DNA from: Candidatus Latescibacterota bacterium
GTDB taxonomy: Bacteria > JAAXHH01 > JACQVL01
Length of the DNA: 20,522 nt
Reading direction: 5' to 3'
Assembly: GCA_016209865.1 (NCBI GenBank)
Contig: JACQVL010000333.1
Location: 1 to 20,522, forward strand
The notes beneath the pieces were generated by a model. The model was not told where the DNA came from. It did no database searches and worked only from the letters and a program-made list of their open reading frames with translations. Below, one piece after another: positions 7,535 through 14,720 of the stretch. How positions within the stretch are numbered: position 1 is the stretch's first letter; every line of letters starts with the position of its first letter. Both the position numbers and the translations under genes were made by a program.

Positions 7535-8605
7535 ATGCACATCGTCATCATGGCAGGCGGGCGGGGGACGCGGTTCTGGCCTCGAAGCCGGTCCCGGACG
7601 CCGAAACAACTGCTGAACATCGTCGGCGACGGCACGATGCTCCGGCAGACGTTCGACCGGGTGCGGCCCTTAGCCGACCCGTCCCGGGTCTGGGTCGTGA
7701 CGAACGAGGAGTACCGGGAGGCGGTCGCGCATCAACTGCCCGACCTCCCGCCCGACCACATCATCGCGGAGCCGCTCGTCCGCAGCACCGCTCCGTGCAT
7801 CGGCCTGGCGGCCCTCCACGTGCATCGCCGCGCGGGAGACGAGGTCATGGCGGTCTTGTCCGCCGACCACTGGATTGGGGATGAGGCCGCGTTTCTCCGC
7901 TGTCTGATGACGGGCGCTGAGGTCGCCCGACACGAACGGACGATCGTCACGATCGGTATCCAGCCCACTTCCCCGGAGACCGGCTACGGGTACATTCAGG
8001 TCGGGACGTTGCTCGGCGAGATGGACGGCCAGCGGGTGCACCGGGTCGTCCGGTTCACCGAGAAACCCGACCGGGAGACGGCGGAGCAGTTCCTCAACGG
8101 GGGACAGCACCTGTGGAACAGCGGCATATTCGTCTGGACGGCGTCGACGATCCTGTGGCACATCGAACGCCTGGCCCCGGAGCTGCACCAGGGCCTGATG
8201 GAGATCGAGCGCGCCCTGGGGACTGCGGACGAACCCGGTCGAGTCCGCCGCGTGTATGAAACCCTCCCGACGGTCTCGATCGACTACGCGGTGATGGAGC
8301 GGGCCGATCAGGTGGCAGTCGTCCTCGGCGGGTTCGGCTGGAGTGACGTCGGGAGCTGGTCGGCCGTCCAGCCGTTCTGGGAACGCGACGAACACGGCAA
8401 CGCCGTCCGGGGTCAGGTCATCGGCGTGGACGCCTCCGGGATGATCGTCGAGAGCGGCGGAAAACTCGTTGCGCTCATCGGGGTGGATGATTTAATTGTG
8501 ATCGAGACAGATGATGTGCTGCTGGTCTGCCGGAAAGACCGGGACCAGGATATCAAGCGGATGATCAGCGAACTGGAACGACGCGGATTGACGGAGTATC
8601 TGTAG
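7535..8605 (+). CDS. manC: Mannose-1-phosphate guanylyltransferase
   Basis: A 356-residue nucleotidyltransferase making GDP-mannose from mannose-1-phosphate and GTP. The pyrophosphorylase signature AGGRGTRFWPRSR (residues 7-19) is followed by PKQLLNI. VLSADHWI is the metal-site region, FTEKPD the sugar-phosphate lysine motif, and WNSGIFVW and GWSDVGSW are typical of the GDP-mannose branch. It lacks the C-terminal phosphomannose isomerase domain of bifunctional ManC, so the length matches the monofunctional form. The ribosome-binding site GGGATGA lies over the end of uppP, which suggests translational coupling. GDP-mannose would feed cell-envelope glycans or GDP-deoxysugars. Confidence 0.93.
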   Translation: MHIVIMAGGRGTRFWPRSRSRTPKQLLNIVGDGTMLRQTFDRVRPLADPSRVWVVTNEEYREAVAHQLPDLPPDHIIAEPLVRSTAPCIGLAALHVHRRAGDEVMAVLSADHWIGDEAAFLRCLMTGAEVARHERTIVTIGIQPTSPETGYGYIQVGTLLGEMDGQRVHRVVRFTEKPDRETAEQFLNGGQHLWNSGIFVWTASTILWHIERLAPELHQGLMEIERALGTADEPGRVRRVYETLPTVSIDYAVMERADQVAVVLGGFGWSDVGSWSAVQPFWERDEHGNAVRGQVIGVDASGMIVESGGKLVALIGVDDLIVIETDDVLLVCRKDRDQDIKRMISELERRGLTEYL

Positions 8606-8625
8606 CGACGGAAGGAACCCAGGCC

Positions 8626-9918
8626 ATGAGAAACAGAGTCGTCCTCGCCTACTCAGGGGGACTGGACACGTCCGTGTCCATCCGGTGGATTCAGGAAAAA
8701 TACGACATGGACGTGATCACCCTGACGATCGACCTCGGTCAGGGGCGGGAGTTGGAGGAGATCAAGCACAAAGCGGTCACGATCGGGGCGATCAAAGCGA
8801 TCGTCTACGATGCGAAAGAGATGTTCGTCAACCATTACGTCTTCCCGGCGCTCCAGGGCGGCGCGATCTATGAGGGGGAATACCCGCTGGCGACCGCACT
8901 CGGACGGCCGCTGATCGCCGGTCTCCTCGTCGATATCGCCCGCGACGAAGGGGCGGCCGCGGTCGCACACGGCTGCACCGGCAAGGGAAACGATCAGGTC
9001 CGGATCGACGTCGCCGTGAAGATTCTGGCGCCCCGTCTCCAGGTCATCGCGCCGGTGCGCGAGTGGCGGATGACGCGGGATGAGGAGATCAAGTACGCGA
9101 TGGCGAACGACATCCCCATCCCGGTCACTCAGGCGAAGCCGTACAGCGTCGACCAGAACCTGTGGGGACGGAGTATCGAGGCGGGGGTGCTGGAAGACCC
9201 GGCCGTCGAGCCGCCCGAGGACGTGTACGAGTGGACGGTCGCCCCGGATCGCGCGCCAGCCGCCCCGCAGTACGTTGACATCCGGTTCGAGAGCGGGATT
9301 CCGGTCGCCCTCGATGGGGCCGAGATGGAGGGGGTCGAGCTGATCGAGCGGCTCAACCAGATCGCCGGGCAACACGGCGTCGGACGGATCGACCATGTCG
9401 AGAACCGGCTCGTCGGGATCAAGTCCCGTGAGATCTACGAAGCGCCCGCCGCGACCGTCTTGCACAAGGCCCACCAGGCGCTCGAAGACCTGACGCTGTC
9501 CAAGCAGCAGGCCCGGTTCAAGACGACCGTCTCGCGGGAGTATGCGGATTTGATCTATAATGGCTTATGGTTCACTTCACTCCATCAGGACCTCCGGGCG
9601 TTCATCGCCAGCAATCAGATGCATGTCACCGGGACGATCCGGATGAAGCTCTGGAAGGGGAATTGCTTCGTGGTCGGTCGGACGTCTCCCAAATCCCTGT
9701 ACAGTTTCGCCCTGGCGACATACGATTCGGGCGATCAATTCGACCACAACGCGTCGGTCGGGTTCATCACAGTGCATGGCCTGGCCGCGCAGACCCAGGC
9801 CCAGGCCCAGCTCATCGGACCGGCGGCCGCGGCCAAAGAACTCCCGGTCGTGGTCCCGCCCAGGGTGGATCGGGACGCGTTAGAGGTCGAGTCGGCGGAT
9901 GAAGGGGACGATGCGTAA
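8626..9918 (+). CDS. argG: Argininosuccinate synthase
   Basis: A 430-residue enzyme joining citrulline and aspartate with ATP to argininosuccinate, the penultimate step of arginine synthesis. The N-terminal PP-loop AYSGGLDTS (residues about 7-15) binds ATP, and HGCTGKGNDQVR, EWRMTRDEEIKYA, YSVDQNLWGRSIE and RFKTTVSREYADLIYNGLWF are family motifs in the correct order. The last 25-30 residues form an acidic tail (EVESADEGDDA) beyond the usual core. GGAAGGA (8610-8616) supports the start. No other arginine gene is present, so the gene is orphaned from its pathway in this window. Confidence 0.96.
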   Translation: MRNRVVLAYSGGLDTSVSIRWIQEKYDMDVITLTIDLGQGRELEEIKHKAVTIGAIKAIVYDAKEMFVNHYVFPALQGGAIYEGEYPLATALGRPLIAGLLVDIARDEGAAAVAHGCTGKGNDQVRIDVAVKILAPRLQVIAPVREWRMTRDEEIKYAMANDIPIPVTQAKPYSVDQNLWGRSIEAGVLEDPAVEPPEDVYEWTVAPDRAPAAPQYVDIRFESGIPVALDGAEMEGVELIERLNQIAGQHGVGRIDHVENRLVGIKSREIYEAPAATVLHKAHQALEDLTLSKQQARFKTTVSREYADLIYNGLWFTSLHQDLRAFIASNQMHVTGTIRMKLWKGNCFVVGRTSPKSLYSFALATYDSGDQFDHNASVGFITVHGLAAQTQAQAQLIGPAAAAKELPVVVPPRVDRDALEVESADEGDDA

Positions 9919-9964
9919 TTGCGGAATGCGGATTGGTTCACTCCGCACTCGACAATCCGCAATC
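9917..9964. repeat. Inverted repeat built from TGCGGAA/TGCGGAT words
   Basis: Right after the argG stop, the tandem TTGCGGAA-TGCGGATTG (9919-9935) faces TCCGCA (9942-9947) and CAATCCGCAAT (9953-9963). TGCGGATTG (9927-9935) pairs perfectly with CAATCCGCA (9953-9961). A second register pairs ATTGCGGA (9918-9925) with TCCGCAAT (9956-9963) around an inner TGCGGA/TCCGCA stem. Two alternative hairpins are thus possible. It lies between two plus-strand genes, with no T run. Confidence 0.8.
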
Positions 9965-9980
9965 AGCGAGGGGTGGGCGT

Positions 9981-10736
9981 ATGAATTATGACATCGGCGG
10001 CATCCTCAACGAGTGGGACTACAAGGGTCGGAACGAGCTCGTCGTCCGGAAGATCACCGGGACGGACGGCAAGCCCAAGATCCAGTTGCGGATCGACCTG
10101 GGGGTGATGCAGATGGAGTGGATGGGCCGGCCGGATGGCAAGCGGCCGTATGGGAAGGAATCGTTGCTCGACCATTATCTGTCCCTGCTCCAGGCGCAAC
10201 GGGAGAAGTACGGAACGGATGCGCAATTCTCCCTCACCCACGAGGACTGTGAAAAGCTCCAGATGGAGTCGTATCAGTACTACCACCGCCGGATCAGTTT
10301 CTTCGAGCTGGAAGCGTACGCGGAAGCGGAACAGGACGCCGACCACAACCTCCAGATCATGGACCTGGTCCAGGCATATGCGGCGGATGACCGGGATAAG
10401 CTCTCGTTCGAGCAGTTCCGCCCGTTCGTCATCATGCACCGGACCCGGGCGCGCGGGCTGCAGAGCGTGGATCGCAAGGACCTGGACGAGGCCCTCCGCC
10501 AGATCGAAGAAGGGATCAAGGAGATCGAAGAGTTCTTCCGTTCATACGACCGGACGGACCTGATCGAAGAGAGTCAGGAACTGACGGTCCTGCGGGAGTG
10601 GGCGGAACAGATCACGAAAGAACGGCCCCGGAGTCCGGAAGAACGCTTACAGCAGGCGCTGCAAGAGGCGATCGAGAACGAAGAATTCGAGCGCGCGGCG
10701 GAACTGCGGGACGCGTTGCGAAAATTCAGGTTATGA
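9981..10736 (+). CDS. UVR-motif protein of unknown function
   Basis: A 251-residue hydrophilic protein. Its last 30 residues (ERLQQALQEAIENEEFERAAELRDALRKF) form a UvrB/UvrC (UVR) motif, a helical hairpin used for protein contacts in UvrB, UvrC and McsA. The N-terminal half, with segments such as YDIGGILNEWDYKG and VMQMEWMGRPDGKRPYG, is unlike UvrB or UvrC. The middle is helical, and LMDLVQAYA-type and DLDEALRQIEEGIKEIEEFF segments suggest TPR-like or coiled-coil packing. No nuclease, helicase or zinc motif is present, so it is not a repair enzyme by itself. The start at ATG 9981 follows GAGGGG. Its stop overlaps the start of the MFS gene (ATGA), so the two are translationally coupled. Confidence 0.75.
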   Translation: MNYDIGGILNEWDYKGRNELVVRKITGTDGKPKIQLRIDLGVMQMEWMGRPDGKRPYGKESLLDHYLSLLQAQREKYGTDAQFSLTHEDCEKLQMESYQYYHRRISFFELEAYAEAEQDADHNLQIMDLVQAYAADDRDKLSFEQFRPFVIMHRTRARGLQSVDRKDLDEALRQIEEGIKEIEEFFRSYDRTDLIEESQELTVLREWAEQITKERPRSPEERLQQALQEAIENEEFERAAELRDALRKFRL

Positions 10737-11950
10737 TCGCCCGCCTCCGTGCCCTCAGCCCCCAGCTTCTCCTCTTCATCGTCGGCACCATCTTCATGGG
10801 CATCGCCTCCGGGTTGTTCGAGACGAGCTTCAACAATTTTCTGAGCGACACCTTCCACATGAGCGCGTCTGCGCGCGGCCGACTGGAATTCCCCCGCGAA
10901 CTGCCGGGGTTCCTTGTCGCCGTCGTGGCGGGGGCGTTGTTTTTTTTCTCGGAAGTCCATGTGGCGGTCATCGCCCTGGTGCTGATCGCGGCCGGCCTGA
11001 CCGGCCTCGGCCTGTTCGGCGACCAGTACGAGACGATGCTGGCGGGCATGATCATCTGGAGCACCGGGATGCACCTGGCCATGCCCGTCACCGGGTCGAT
11101 CAGCCTCGGCCTGGCCAGAGCAGGCCAGGGGGCGACGATGCTCGGCAGGCTGAGCGGAATCAGAACAGCCGCCTCGATCATCGGCGCCGGTCTGGTCTGG
11201 CTCGGTCTGGGCGGGATGCAGTGGGGGTATTCCGCTATCTTCCTCACGGCCGCCGCATCCAGTCTCGTCGGGGCGATCGTCATCGCCGGGATGCGGCCGG
11301 TGAAAGGCCGCGAGGGGAAGCGGCCGAAGTTTCTCGTCCGGCGGCAGTATAGGCTGTTCTACCTGCTGAACGTCCTGTTCGGGGCACGGAAGCAGGTGTT
11401 CATCACCTTCGGACCCTGGGTGCTCGTCAAGGTTTTCGGGGCGCCGGTCTCCACGCTCGCCAAACTCTCGATCGTCGCCTCCGCCCTGGGCATGTTCTTC
11501 TCCCCCCAACTCGGCCGGCTGGTCGACCGGTTCGGGGAGCGAGTCGTATTGATGGGGGACGCCGTCCTGCTGATGGGAGTCTGCCTGGGATACGGGTTCG
11601 CCGAGCGACTGCCGTTCGGTTCCTCGGCAGTCTACGTCATCTACATCAGCTACATCCTCGATCAGGTCCTCTTCGCGGTCGGCATCGCCCGGACGTCCTA
11701 CCTGGACAAGCTGGCGACGAACAAGGAGGATGTCACCGCCACCCTCTCCCTGGGCGTGACGATCGACCACGCCGTCTCGATGTCCATCCCGGCCCTCGGC
11801 GGGCTGGTCTGGGTGGTGTACGGCTACGAGTACGTCTTCATCGGAGCGGCGGGCGTCGCGTTCCTGAACCTGATCGCCGCCAGTTTCGTGCGGGTGTCCC
11901 GCCCGACGGCCATCCCGGTTGCCCGTGAGGCTCGTGCGGCGTCGGGATAA
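10733..11950 (+). CDS. MFS transporter
   Basis: A 405-residue protein with about 12 hydrophobic segments split by a basic central loop (GMRPVKGREGKRPKFLVRRQYR), the layout of the major facilitator superfamily. The cytoplasmic loop QLGRLVDRFGERVV in the second half matches the MFS G-x-x-x-D-R-x-G-R-type motif. The first half holds an N-terminal LFETSFNNFLSDTFHMS and an RGRLEFPRELPG loop. The substrate cannot be inferred. The start ATG (10733) overlaps the TGA of the UVR-motif gene as ATGA, so the real start is here and not at an upstream in-frame ATG that would read through the other gene. An eight-T tract (10940-10947) encodes Phe residues. Confidence 0.85.
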   Translation: MIARLRALSPQLLLFIVGTIFMGIASGLFETSFNNFLSDTFHMSASARGRLEFPRELPGFLVAVVAGALFFFSEVHVAVIALVLIAAGLTGLGLFGDQYETMLAGMIIWSTGMHLAMPVTGSISLGLARAGQGATMLGRLSGIRTAASIIGAGLVWLGLGGMQWGYSAIFLTAAASSLVGAIVIAGMRPVKGREGKRPKFLVRRQYRLFYLLNVLFGARKQVFITFGPWVLVKVFGAPVSTLAKLSIVASALGMFFSPQLGRLVDRFGERVVLMGDAVLLMGVCLGYGFAERLPFGSSAVYVIYISYILDQVLFAVGIARTSYLDKLATNKEDVTATLSLGVTIDHAVSMSIPALGGLVWVVYGYEYVFIGAAGVAFLNLIAASFVRVSRPTAIPVAREARAASG

Positions 11951-11952
11951 CA

Positions 11953-12093
11953 AACAAAGGCGGGCGAAAAGGAAAAAGACGTATGGGAGTATGGGTGTAT
12001 GGGGGAAACAGAGAATGGGCTCTTTCTCCCACACTCCCATACCCCCATACTTTTCTGCTCCCGTTTCGCCTTTTCGCCTTTTTCCCCTTTGTT
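11953..12093. repeat. Nested inverted repeat between convergent genes (GTATGGGN words)
   Basis: The left arm 11981-12006 holds three GTATGGGN octamers; the right arm 12027-12050 is the inverted counterpart with about three mismatches and a two-base bulge, around a loop of about 20 bases. Outside it, AACAAAGG (11953-11960) pairs with CCTTTGTT (12086-12093), and copies of GGCGAAAAGG face TTTTCGCC-rich sequence. The whole structure ends at the stop codon of the minus-strand SDR. Lying between convergent genes with A- and T-rich flanks, it is a plausible bidirectional terminator. Confidence 0.8.
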
Positions 12094-12855
12094 TTATCCC
12101 GCCATCCAACCGCCGTCGACGACGACGAGTTGGCCGGTCATAAAATCCGACGCCCCGGACGCGAGGAAGACGGCGGTCCCGGCGATGTCGTCGGGAACTC
12201 CCCACCGTCCGATCGGGACGCGGCTTTCGATGTACGCGCCCCGCGGGCTGTCCAGGACCGCCTGCGTGAGCGGAGTCTTGATGTAGCCCGGACAGATGGC
12301 GTTGACGGTAATCCCATGCTTCGCCCATTCGATCGCTAACATCCGGGTGAGCGAGGCGATCCCCCCTTTGCTCGCCGTGTACGCGGCCAGGTTGGGCAGG
12401 CCGGTGATGCTCGTCAACGAGGCGATGTTGATGATCTTCCCCCGGCGCTGAGCGATCATCTGCCGGCCGACAAGCTGCGTCAGGAAGAACGTCCCCTTGA
12501 GGTTGGTGTTCAGGATGACGTCCCAGTCGTCTTCACGGAAGTCCTCCGCCGGGACGCGGACGTTTGTTCCGGCGTCGTTGACGAGGATATCGATCCGGCC
12601 CCACCGGTCGAGCGCCGCTGCGACGGCCCGGTCATGGTCGGCCCGCAGACTGACGTCCATCTGGACGGGCACGGCGGTCCGGCCGAGGGCGGTAATGCGA
12701 GACGCGACCGCTTCGAGTTTGGCCAGGTTCCGGCTGGCCAGGACGACGTCCGCTCCTGCTTCTGCGAACGCCACGGCGATCGCCTCGCCCAGCCCCTGGC
12801 TCGCCCCGGTGACGAGCGCGACCCTGTCGGTGAGCTTGAATGTGTCGAGGATCAT
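12094..12855 (-). CDS. SDR oxidoreductase, gluconate 5-dehydrogenase-like
   Basis: A 253-residue classical SDR. TGASQGLG (residues about 16-23) binds the dinucleotide, LVNDAG is the NNAG-type motif (with Asp replacing the second Asn), INIASLTS supplies the catalytic Ser and YTASKGG the Tyr/Lys pair. It ends with the full TGQLVVVDGGWMAG that the first SDR lacks. Similarity in motif context (ILDTFKLTDRVALVTG, NTNLKGTFFLTQ, IAGTAVFLAS) points to gluconate 5-dehydrogenase or 2-deoxygluconate 3-dehydrogenase relatives, so a keto-sugar acid substrate is likely. The start is ATG at 12855-12853, preceded by GGAG. It lies 13 bases after the barrel protein gene, in an operon with it. Confidence 0.88.
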   Translation of the reverse strand: MILDTFKLTDRVALVTGASQGLGEAIAVAFAEAGADVVLASRNLAKLEAVASRITALGRTAVPVQMDVSLRADHDRAVAAALDRWGRIDILVNDAGTNVRVPAEDFREDDWDVILNTNLKGTFFLTQLVGRQMIAQRRGKIINIASLTSITGLPNLAAYTASKGGIASLTRMLAIEWAKHGITVNAICPGYIKTPLTQAVLDSPRGAYIESRVPIGRWGVPDDIAGTAVFLASGASDFMTGQLVVVDGGWMAG

Positions 12856-12868
12856 GGCGGTCTCCACG

Positions 12869-13933
12869 TTAGTACAGACTGAGCGCGAACGAGGTGGCCA
12901 GAAAGCCGTCGTTGCGGCGGAGTCCGGTTGAGGAGGGATAGACCTTGTGTTTTGAGTCGAACAACCGTCCTTCAACCCGGAAGAGAAAGTTGTCGGAGAC
13001 GGCATAATCCAGGTTGACGGATACACCGAATGTCTGAAAACTGTCGGGCGTTCCTGTGACGATGATGATCTGGTCATTATCCGCGTAATATTCCATCCGT
13101 CCCCCGATTCTGATCGTCGGAGACACCGTCACTCGGCCGATGAGTGCGCCCGTATACCACGAGGCGTACTGGCTCACCGATGGTTTCTTTTGAAACCCGA
13201 TATCAAAGATGATGGCGGCATCGACGTTGCGTCTGAGGGACGTCTGTCCGTAAAAATTGTTAAAAATCCGGACCTGTGAAGCTTGACTGTCTGGCGCTTC
13301 GTTTCCCACGAACGTGCTCCAGTTCAGCAGGGCGGAGTCGTTCGGCTTGAACTGAAGCTGTGTGCCGAAGGCTTTATCGTTATTCGTCTCGTGGATATTC
13401 TGCCAGCCGTTCATGACGAGTACGCCGAGCGTCAGCTTCTCCGAGAGGGGCCCGCTGAGCTTGAGGCCCGCCTCGTAATACGGCGAATAATCGGCCATTA
13501 GCGAGCGGGAATAGGTCCAATTATCCTTGGAGATGGCTGATTCAAAGCCGATGTGGGCTGGGAATATGCCCATATCAACCCACCACGACTTGCCAGGCCG
13601 AAAGCCCGCGCTGGCTTCATGAATATTCTGTAGCAAGGGCGGCTCGACCGCATAGTTGGATTGCGCGTACGTGCCCGTGTGGAGGGCGAACCGGCCGCGA
13701 ACGTTGTCGGCTGTATACTTGACATCGATGAGTGCCACGTTGATGTTGAACTCATTGTGCCGGAATGGCTGGGTCGTGAAACTCCGGTCTCGAGAGGGCG
13801 GCCTCGTAAAAGCAAAGGCGTAGTAAACATCGACGTATCCACCGACGGATAGCTTCGCGTTCGAGGACGGATCAGCGGCGTGAGCGAGGACCACATCTGC
13901 CATCAAGAACGCCGCGATGACGCATGCTTTCAT
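12869..13933 (-). CDS. Outer-membrane beta-barrel porin-like protein
   Basis: A 354-residue protein with a clear Sec signal peptide: MKACVIAAFLMADVVLAHA, cut before ADPSS. The mature part has alternating aromatic and polar strands (KLSVGGYVDVYYAF, GRFALHTGTYAQSNY, ASAGFRPGKSWWVDMGIFPAHIG, AGLKLSGPLSEKLTLGVLVMNGWQ) and ends in an aromatic residue (FALSLY). These are features of an outer-membrane barrel resembling the putative porins of the OmpL/BBP2 group. It may admit small sugars, given the SDR that follows and the divergent sugar genes; that is inference. I chose ATG 13933 over the longer frame because the signal peptide starts there and GGAGG lies four bases upstream. Its nucleotide sequence is less GC-rich than its neighbours, which may reflect later acquisition. 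Confidence 0.8.
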   Translation of the reverse strand: MKACVIAAFLMADVVLAHAADPSSNAKLSVGGYVDVYYAFAFTRPPSRDRSFTTQPFRHNEFNINVALIDVKYTADNVRGRFALHTGTYAQSNYAVEPPLLQNIHEASAGFRPGKSWWVDMGIFPAHIGFESAISKDNWTYSRSLMADYSPYYEAGLKLSGPLSEKLTLGVLVMNGWQNIHETNNDKAFGTQLQFKPNDSALLNWSTFVGNEAPDSQASQVRIFNNFYGQTSLRRNVDAAIIFDIGFQKKPSVSQYASWYTGALIGRVTVSPTIRIGGRMEYYADNDQIIIVTGTPDSFQTFGVSVNLDYAVSDNFLFRVEGRLFDSKHKVYPSSTGLRRNDGFLATSFALSLY

Positions 13934-14024
13934 ACGACCTCCATCATGAGAAGTCCCGTGTAATGCCTCGATACGAGACAGCACCTGACAGCCATCCCCT
14001 GGGTGTGGGAGAAGGCGATCACGC

Positions 14025-14052
14025 AAATTAAACCTATTGACAGACGAGTCAA
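14025..14052 (-). promoter_or_regulatory. Minus-strand promoter for the porin-SDR operon
   Basis: Read on the minus strand, TTGACT (14052-14047) is followed after 16 bases by TAATTT (14030-14025). Its -35 box is one arm of the TTGAC-N6-GTCAA palindrome whose other arm is the -35 of the plus-strand promoter. The leader to the porin ATG would be about 85 bases. Confidence 0.45.
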
Positions 14053-14065
14053 ACTACTGTATATT
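14037..14065 (+). promoter_or_regulatory. Sigma70 promoter for the DUF4416-galK-rhaI operon
   Basis: A perfect TTGACA (14037-14042), a 17-base spacer and TATATT (14060-14065, 5/6 match). Transcription should begin near 14072, leaving a leader of about 120 bases. The spacer contains GTCAA (14048-14052), the inverted partner of TTGAC, so the site is partly symmetric and overlaps the minus-strand promoter. Confidence 0.65.
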
Positions 14066-14192
14066 TGTTGTGTAAAAAAGGAGAATGAAGCGCCGCCCGG
14101 GTTTCGTTCTTCTACTATAGTACATTACGAGTATCCCTTCAAGTACGAATTCTGTCGCGCGCCATGTTTTTTCAGTCGAACACCTCCGTCTG
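14066..14192 (+). other. Leader of the DUF4416 gene
   Basis: This AT-richer leader contains AAAAAAGGAG (14074-14083) and, one base later, ATG 14085 opening an 11-codon frame (MKRRPGFVLLL, stop at 14118-14120). The Shine-Dalgarno spacing is too short for good initiation. I see no strong hairpin or riboswitch core. DUF4416 itself has no obvious ribosome-binding site before ATG 14193. Confidence 0.35.
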
Positions 14193-14720
14193 ATGGGCAC
14201 GGCGACTGTTCCTCCTCCGGTGAAACTGATTGCCGCCGTGATGGGTCGTGATCTCCACACGATCGAATCGGCCCGCGCGATGGTATCAGAACGGTTCGGC
14301 CGGATCGATTCCGTGAGTGAGGCGTACCCGTTTACCTTCTCAGATTATTACCGGGACGAGATGGGGGATGGGCTGGTGAAACAGTTCATCAGCTTCGAGG
14401 CCCTGATCGACCCGGCGCAACTCGCAGACGTGAAGTTGAAGTCCAATGAGATAGAGCAGGTGATGCCCAGACCGGACGGGCGGGCTGGACGCGCCATCAA
14501 CATCGATCCCGGGTACCTGACGGGGGCGAAGCTCATCCTGGCGACGACGAAAGATTACAGCCATCGTATCTACGTCGGCCAGGGCATTTACGCCGAGGTG
14601 ACGCTGCAGTTCCGTCACGGGACGTTCAGACCGTTCGAGTGGACATATCCGGATTACCGCACGCCGATGGCGCTCGCCTATTTCTCGCAGGTTCGGACAC
14701 GCTATCTCCAACGACGATGA
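14193..14720 (+). CDS. DUF4416 family protein
   Basis: A 175-residue protein matching the DUF4416 pattern from memory. It opens PVKLIAAVMGRD, has YPFTFSDYYRDEMGDGLVKQFISFEALIDP, then INIDPGYLTGAKLILATTKDYSHRIYVGQGIYAEVTL, and closes with WTYPDYRT. No biochemical function is established that I know of; the family is sometimes labelled GTP-binding without clear support. The conserved DPGYL and TKDYSHRIY segments look like an active or ligand site. There is no signal peptide or membrane segment. ATG 14193 is the only ATG in frame near the domain start, but it lacks a Shine-Dalgarno sequence. The stop overlaps the galactokinase start as ATGA, so the two are translationally coupled. Confidence 0.8.
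   Translation: MGTATVPPPVKLIAAVMGRDLHTIESARAMVSERFGRIDSVSEAYPFTFSDYYRDEMGDGLVKQFISFEALIDPAQLADVKLKSNEIEQVMPRPDGRAGRAINIDPGYLTGAKLILATTKDYSHRIYVGQGIYAEVTLQFRHGTFRPFEWTYPDYRTPMALAYFSQVRTRYLQRR

Noticed and set aside
10940-10947. An eight-T tract inside the MFS gene that could cause slippage or phase variation
   Set aside because: It encodes a plausible Phe-rich membrane segment in an intact frame. One tract of eight is weak evidence without read-level length variation.
10574-12328. A 584-codon minus-strand open frame across the UVR and MFS genes and the hairpin
   Set aside because: It is low-complexity, Asp/Arg/Gly-rich translation typical of an antisense frame, and it crosses a repeat hairpin and the oppositely coded SDR.
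14085-14120. An 11-codon leader peptide (MKRRPGFVLLL) before DUF4416
   Set aside because: The Shine-Dalgarno sequence is only one base from the ATG, the peptide has no regulatory codon run, and no terminator/antiterminator pair is visible.
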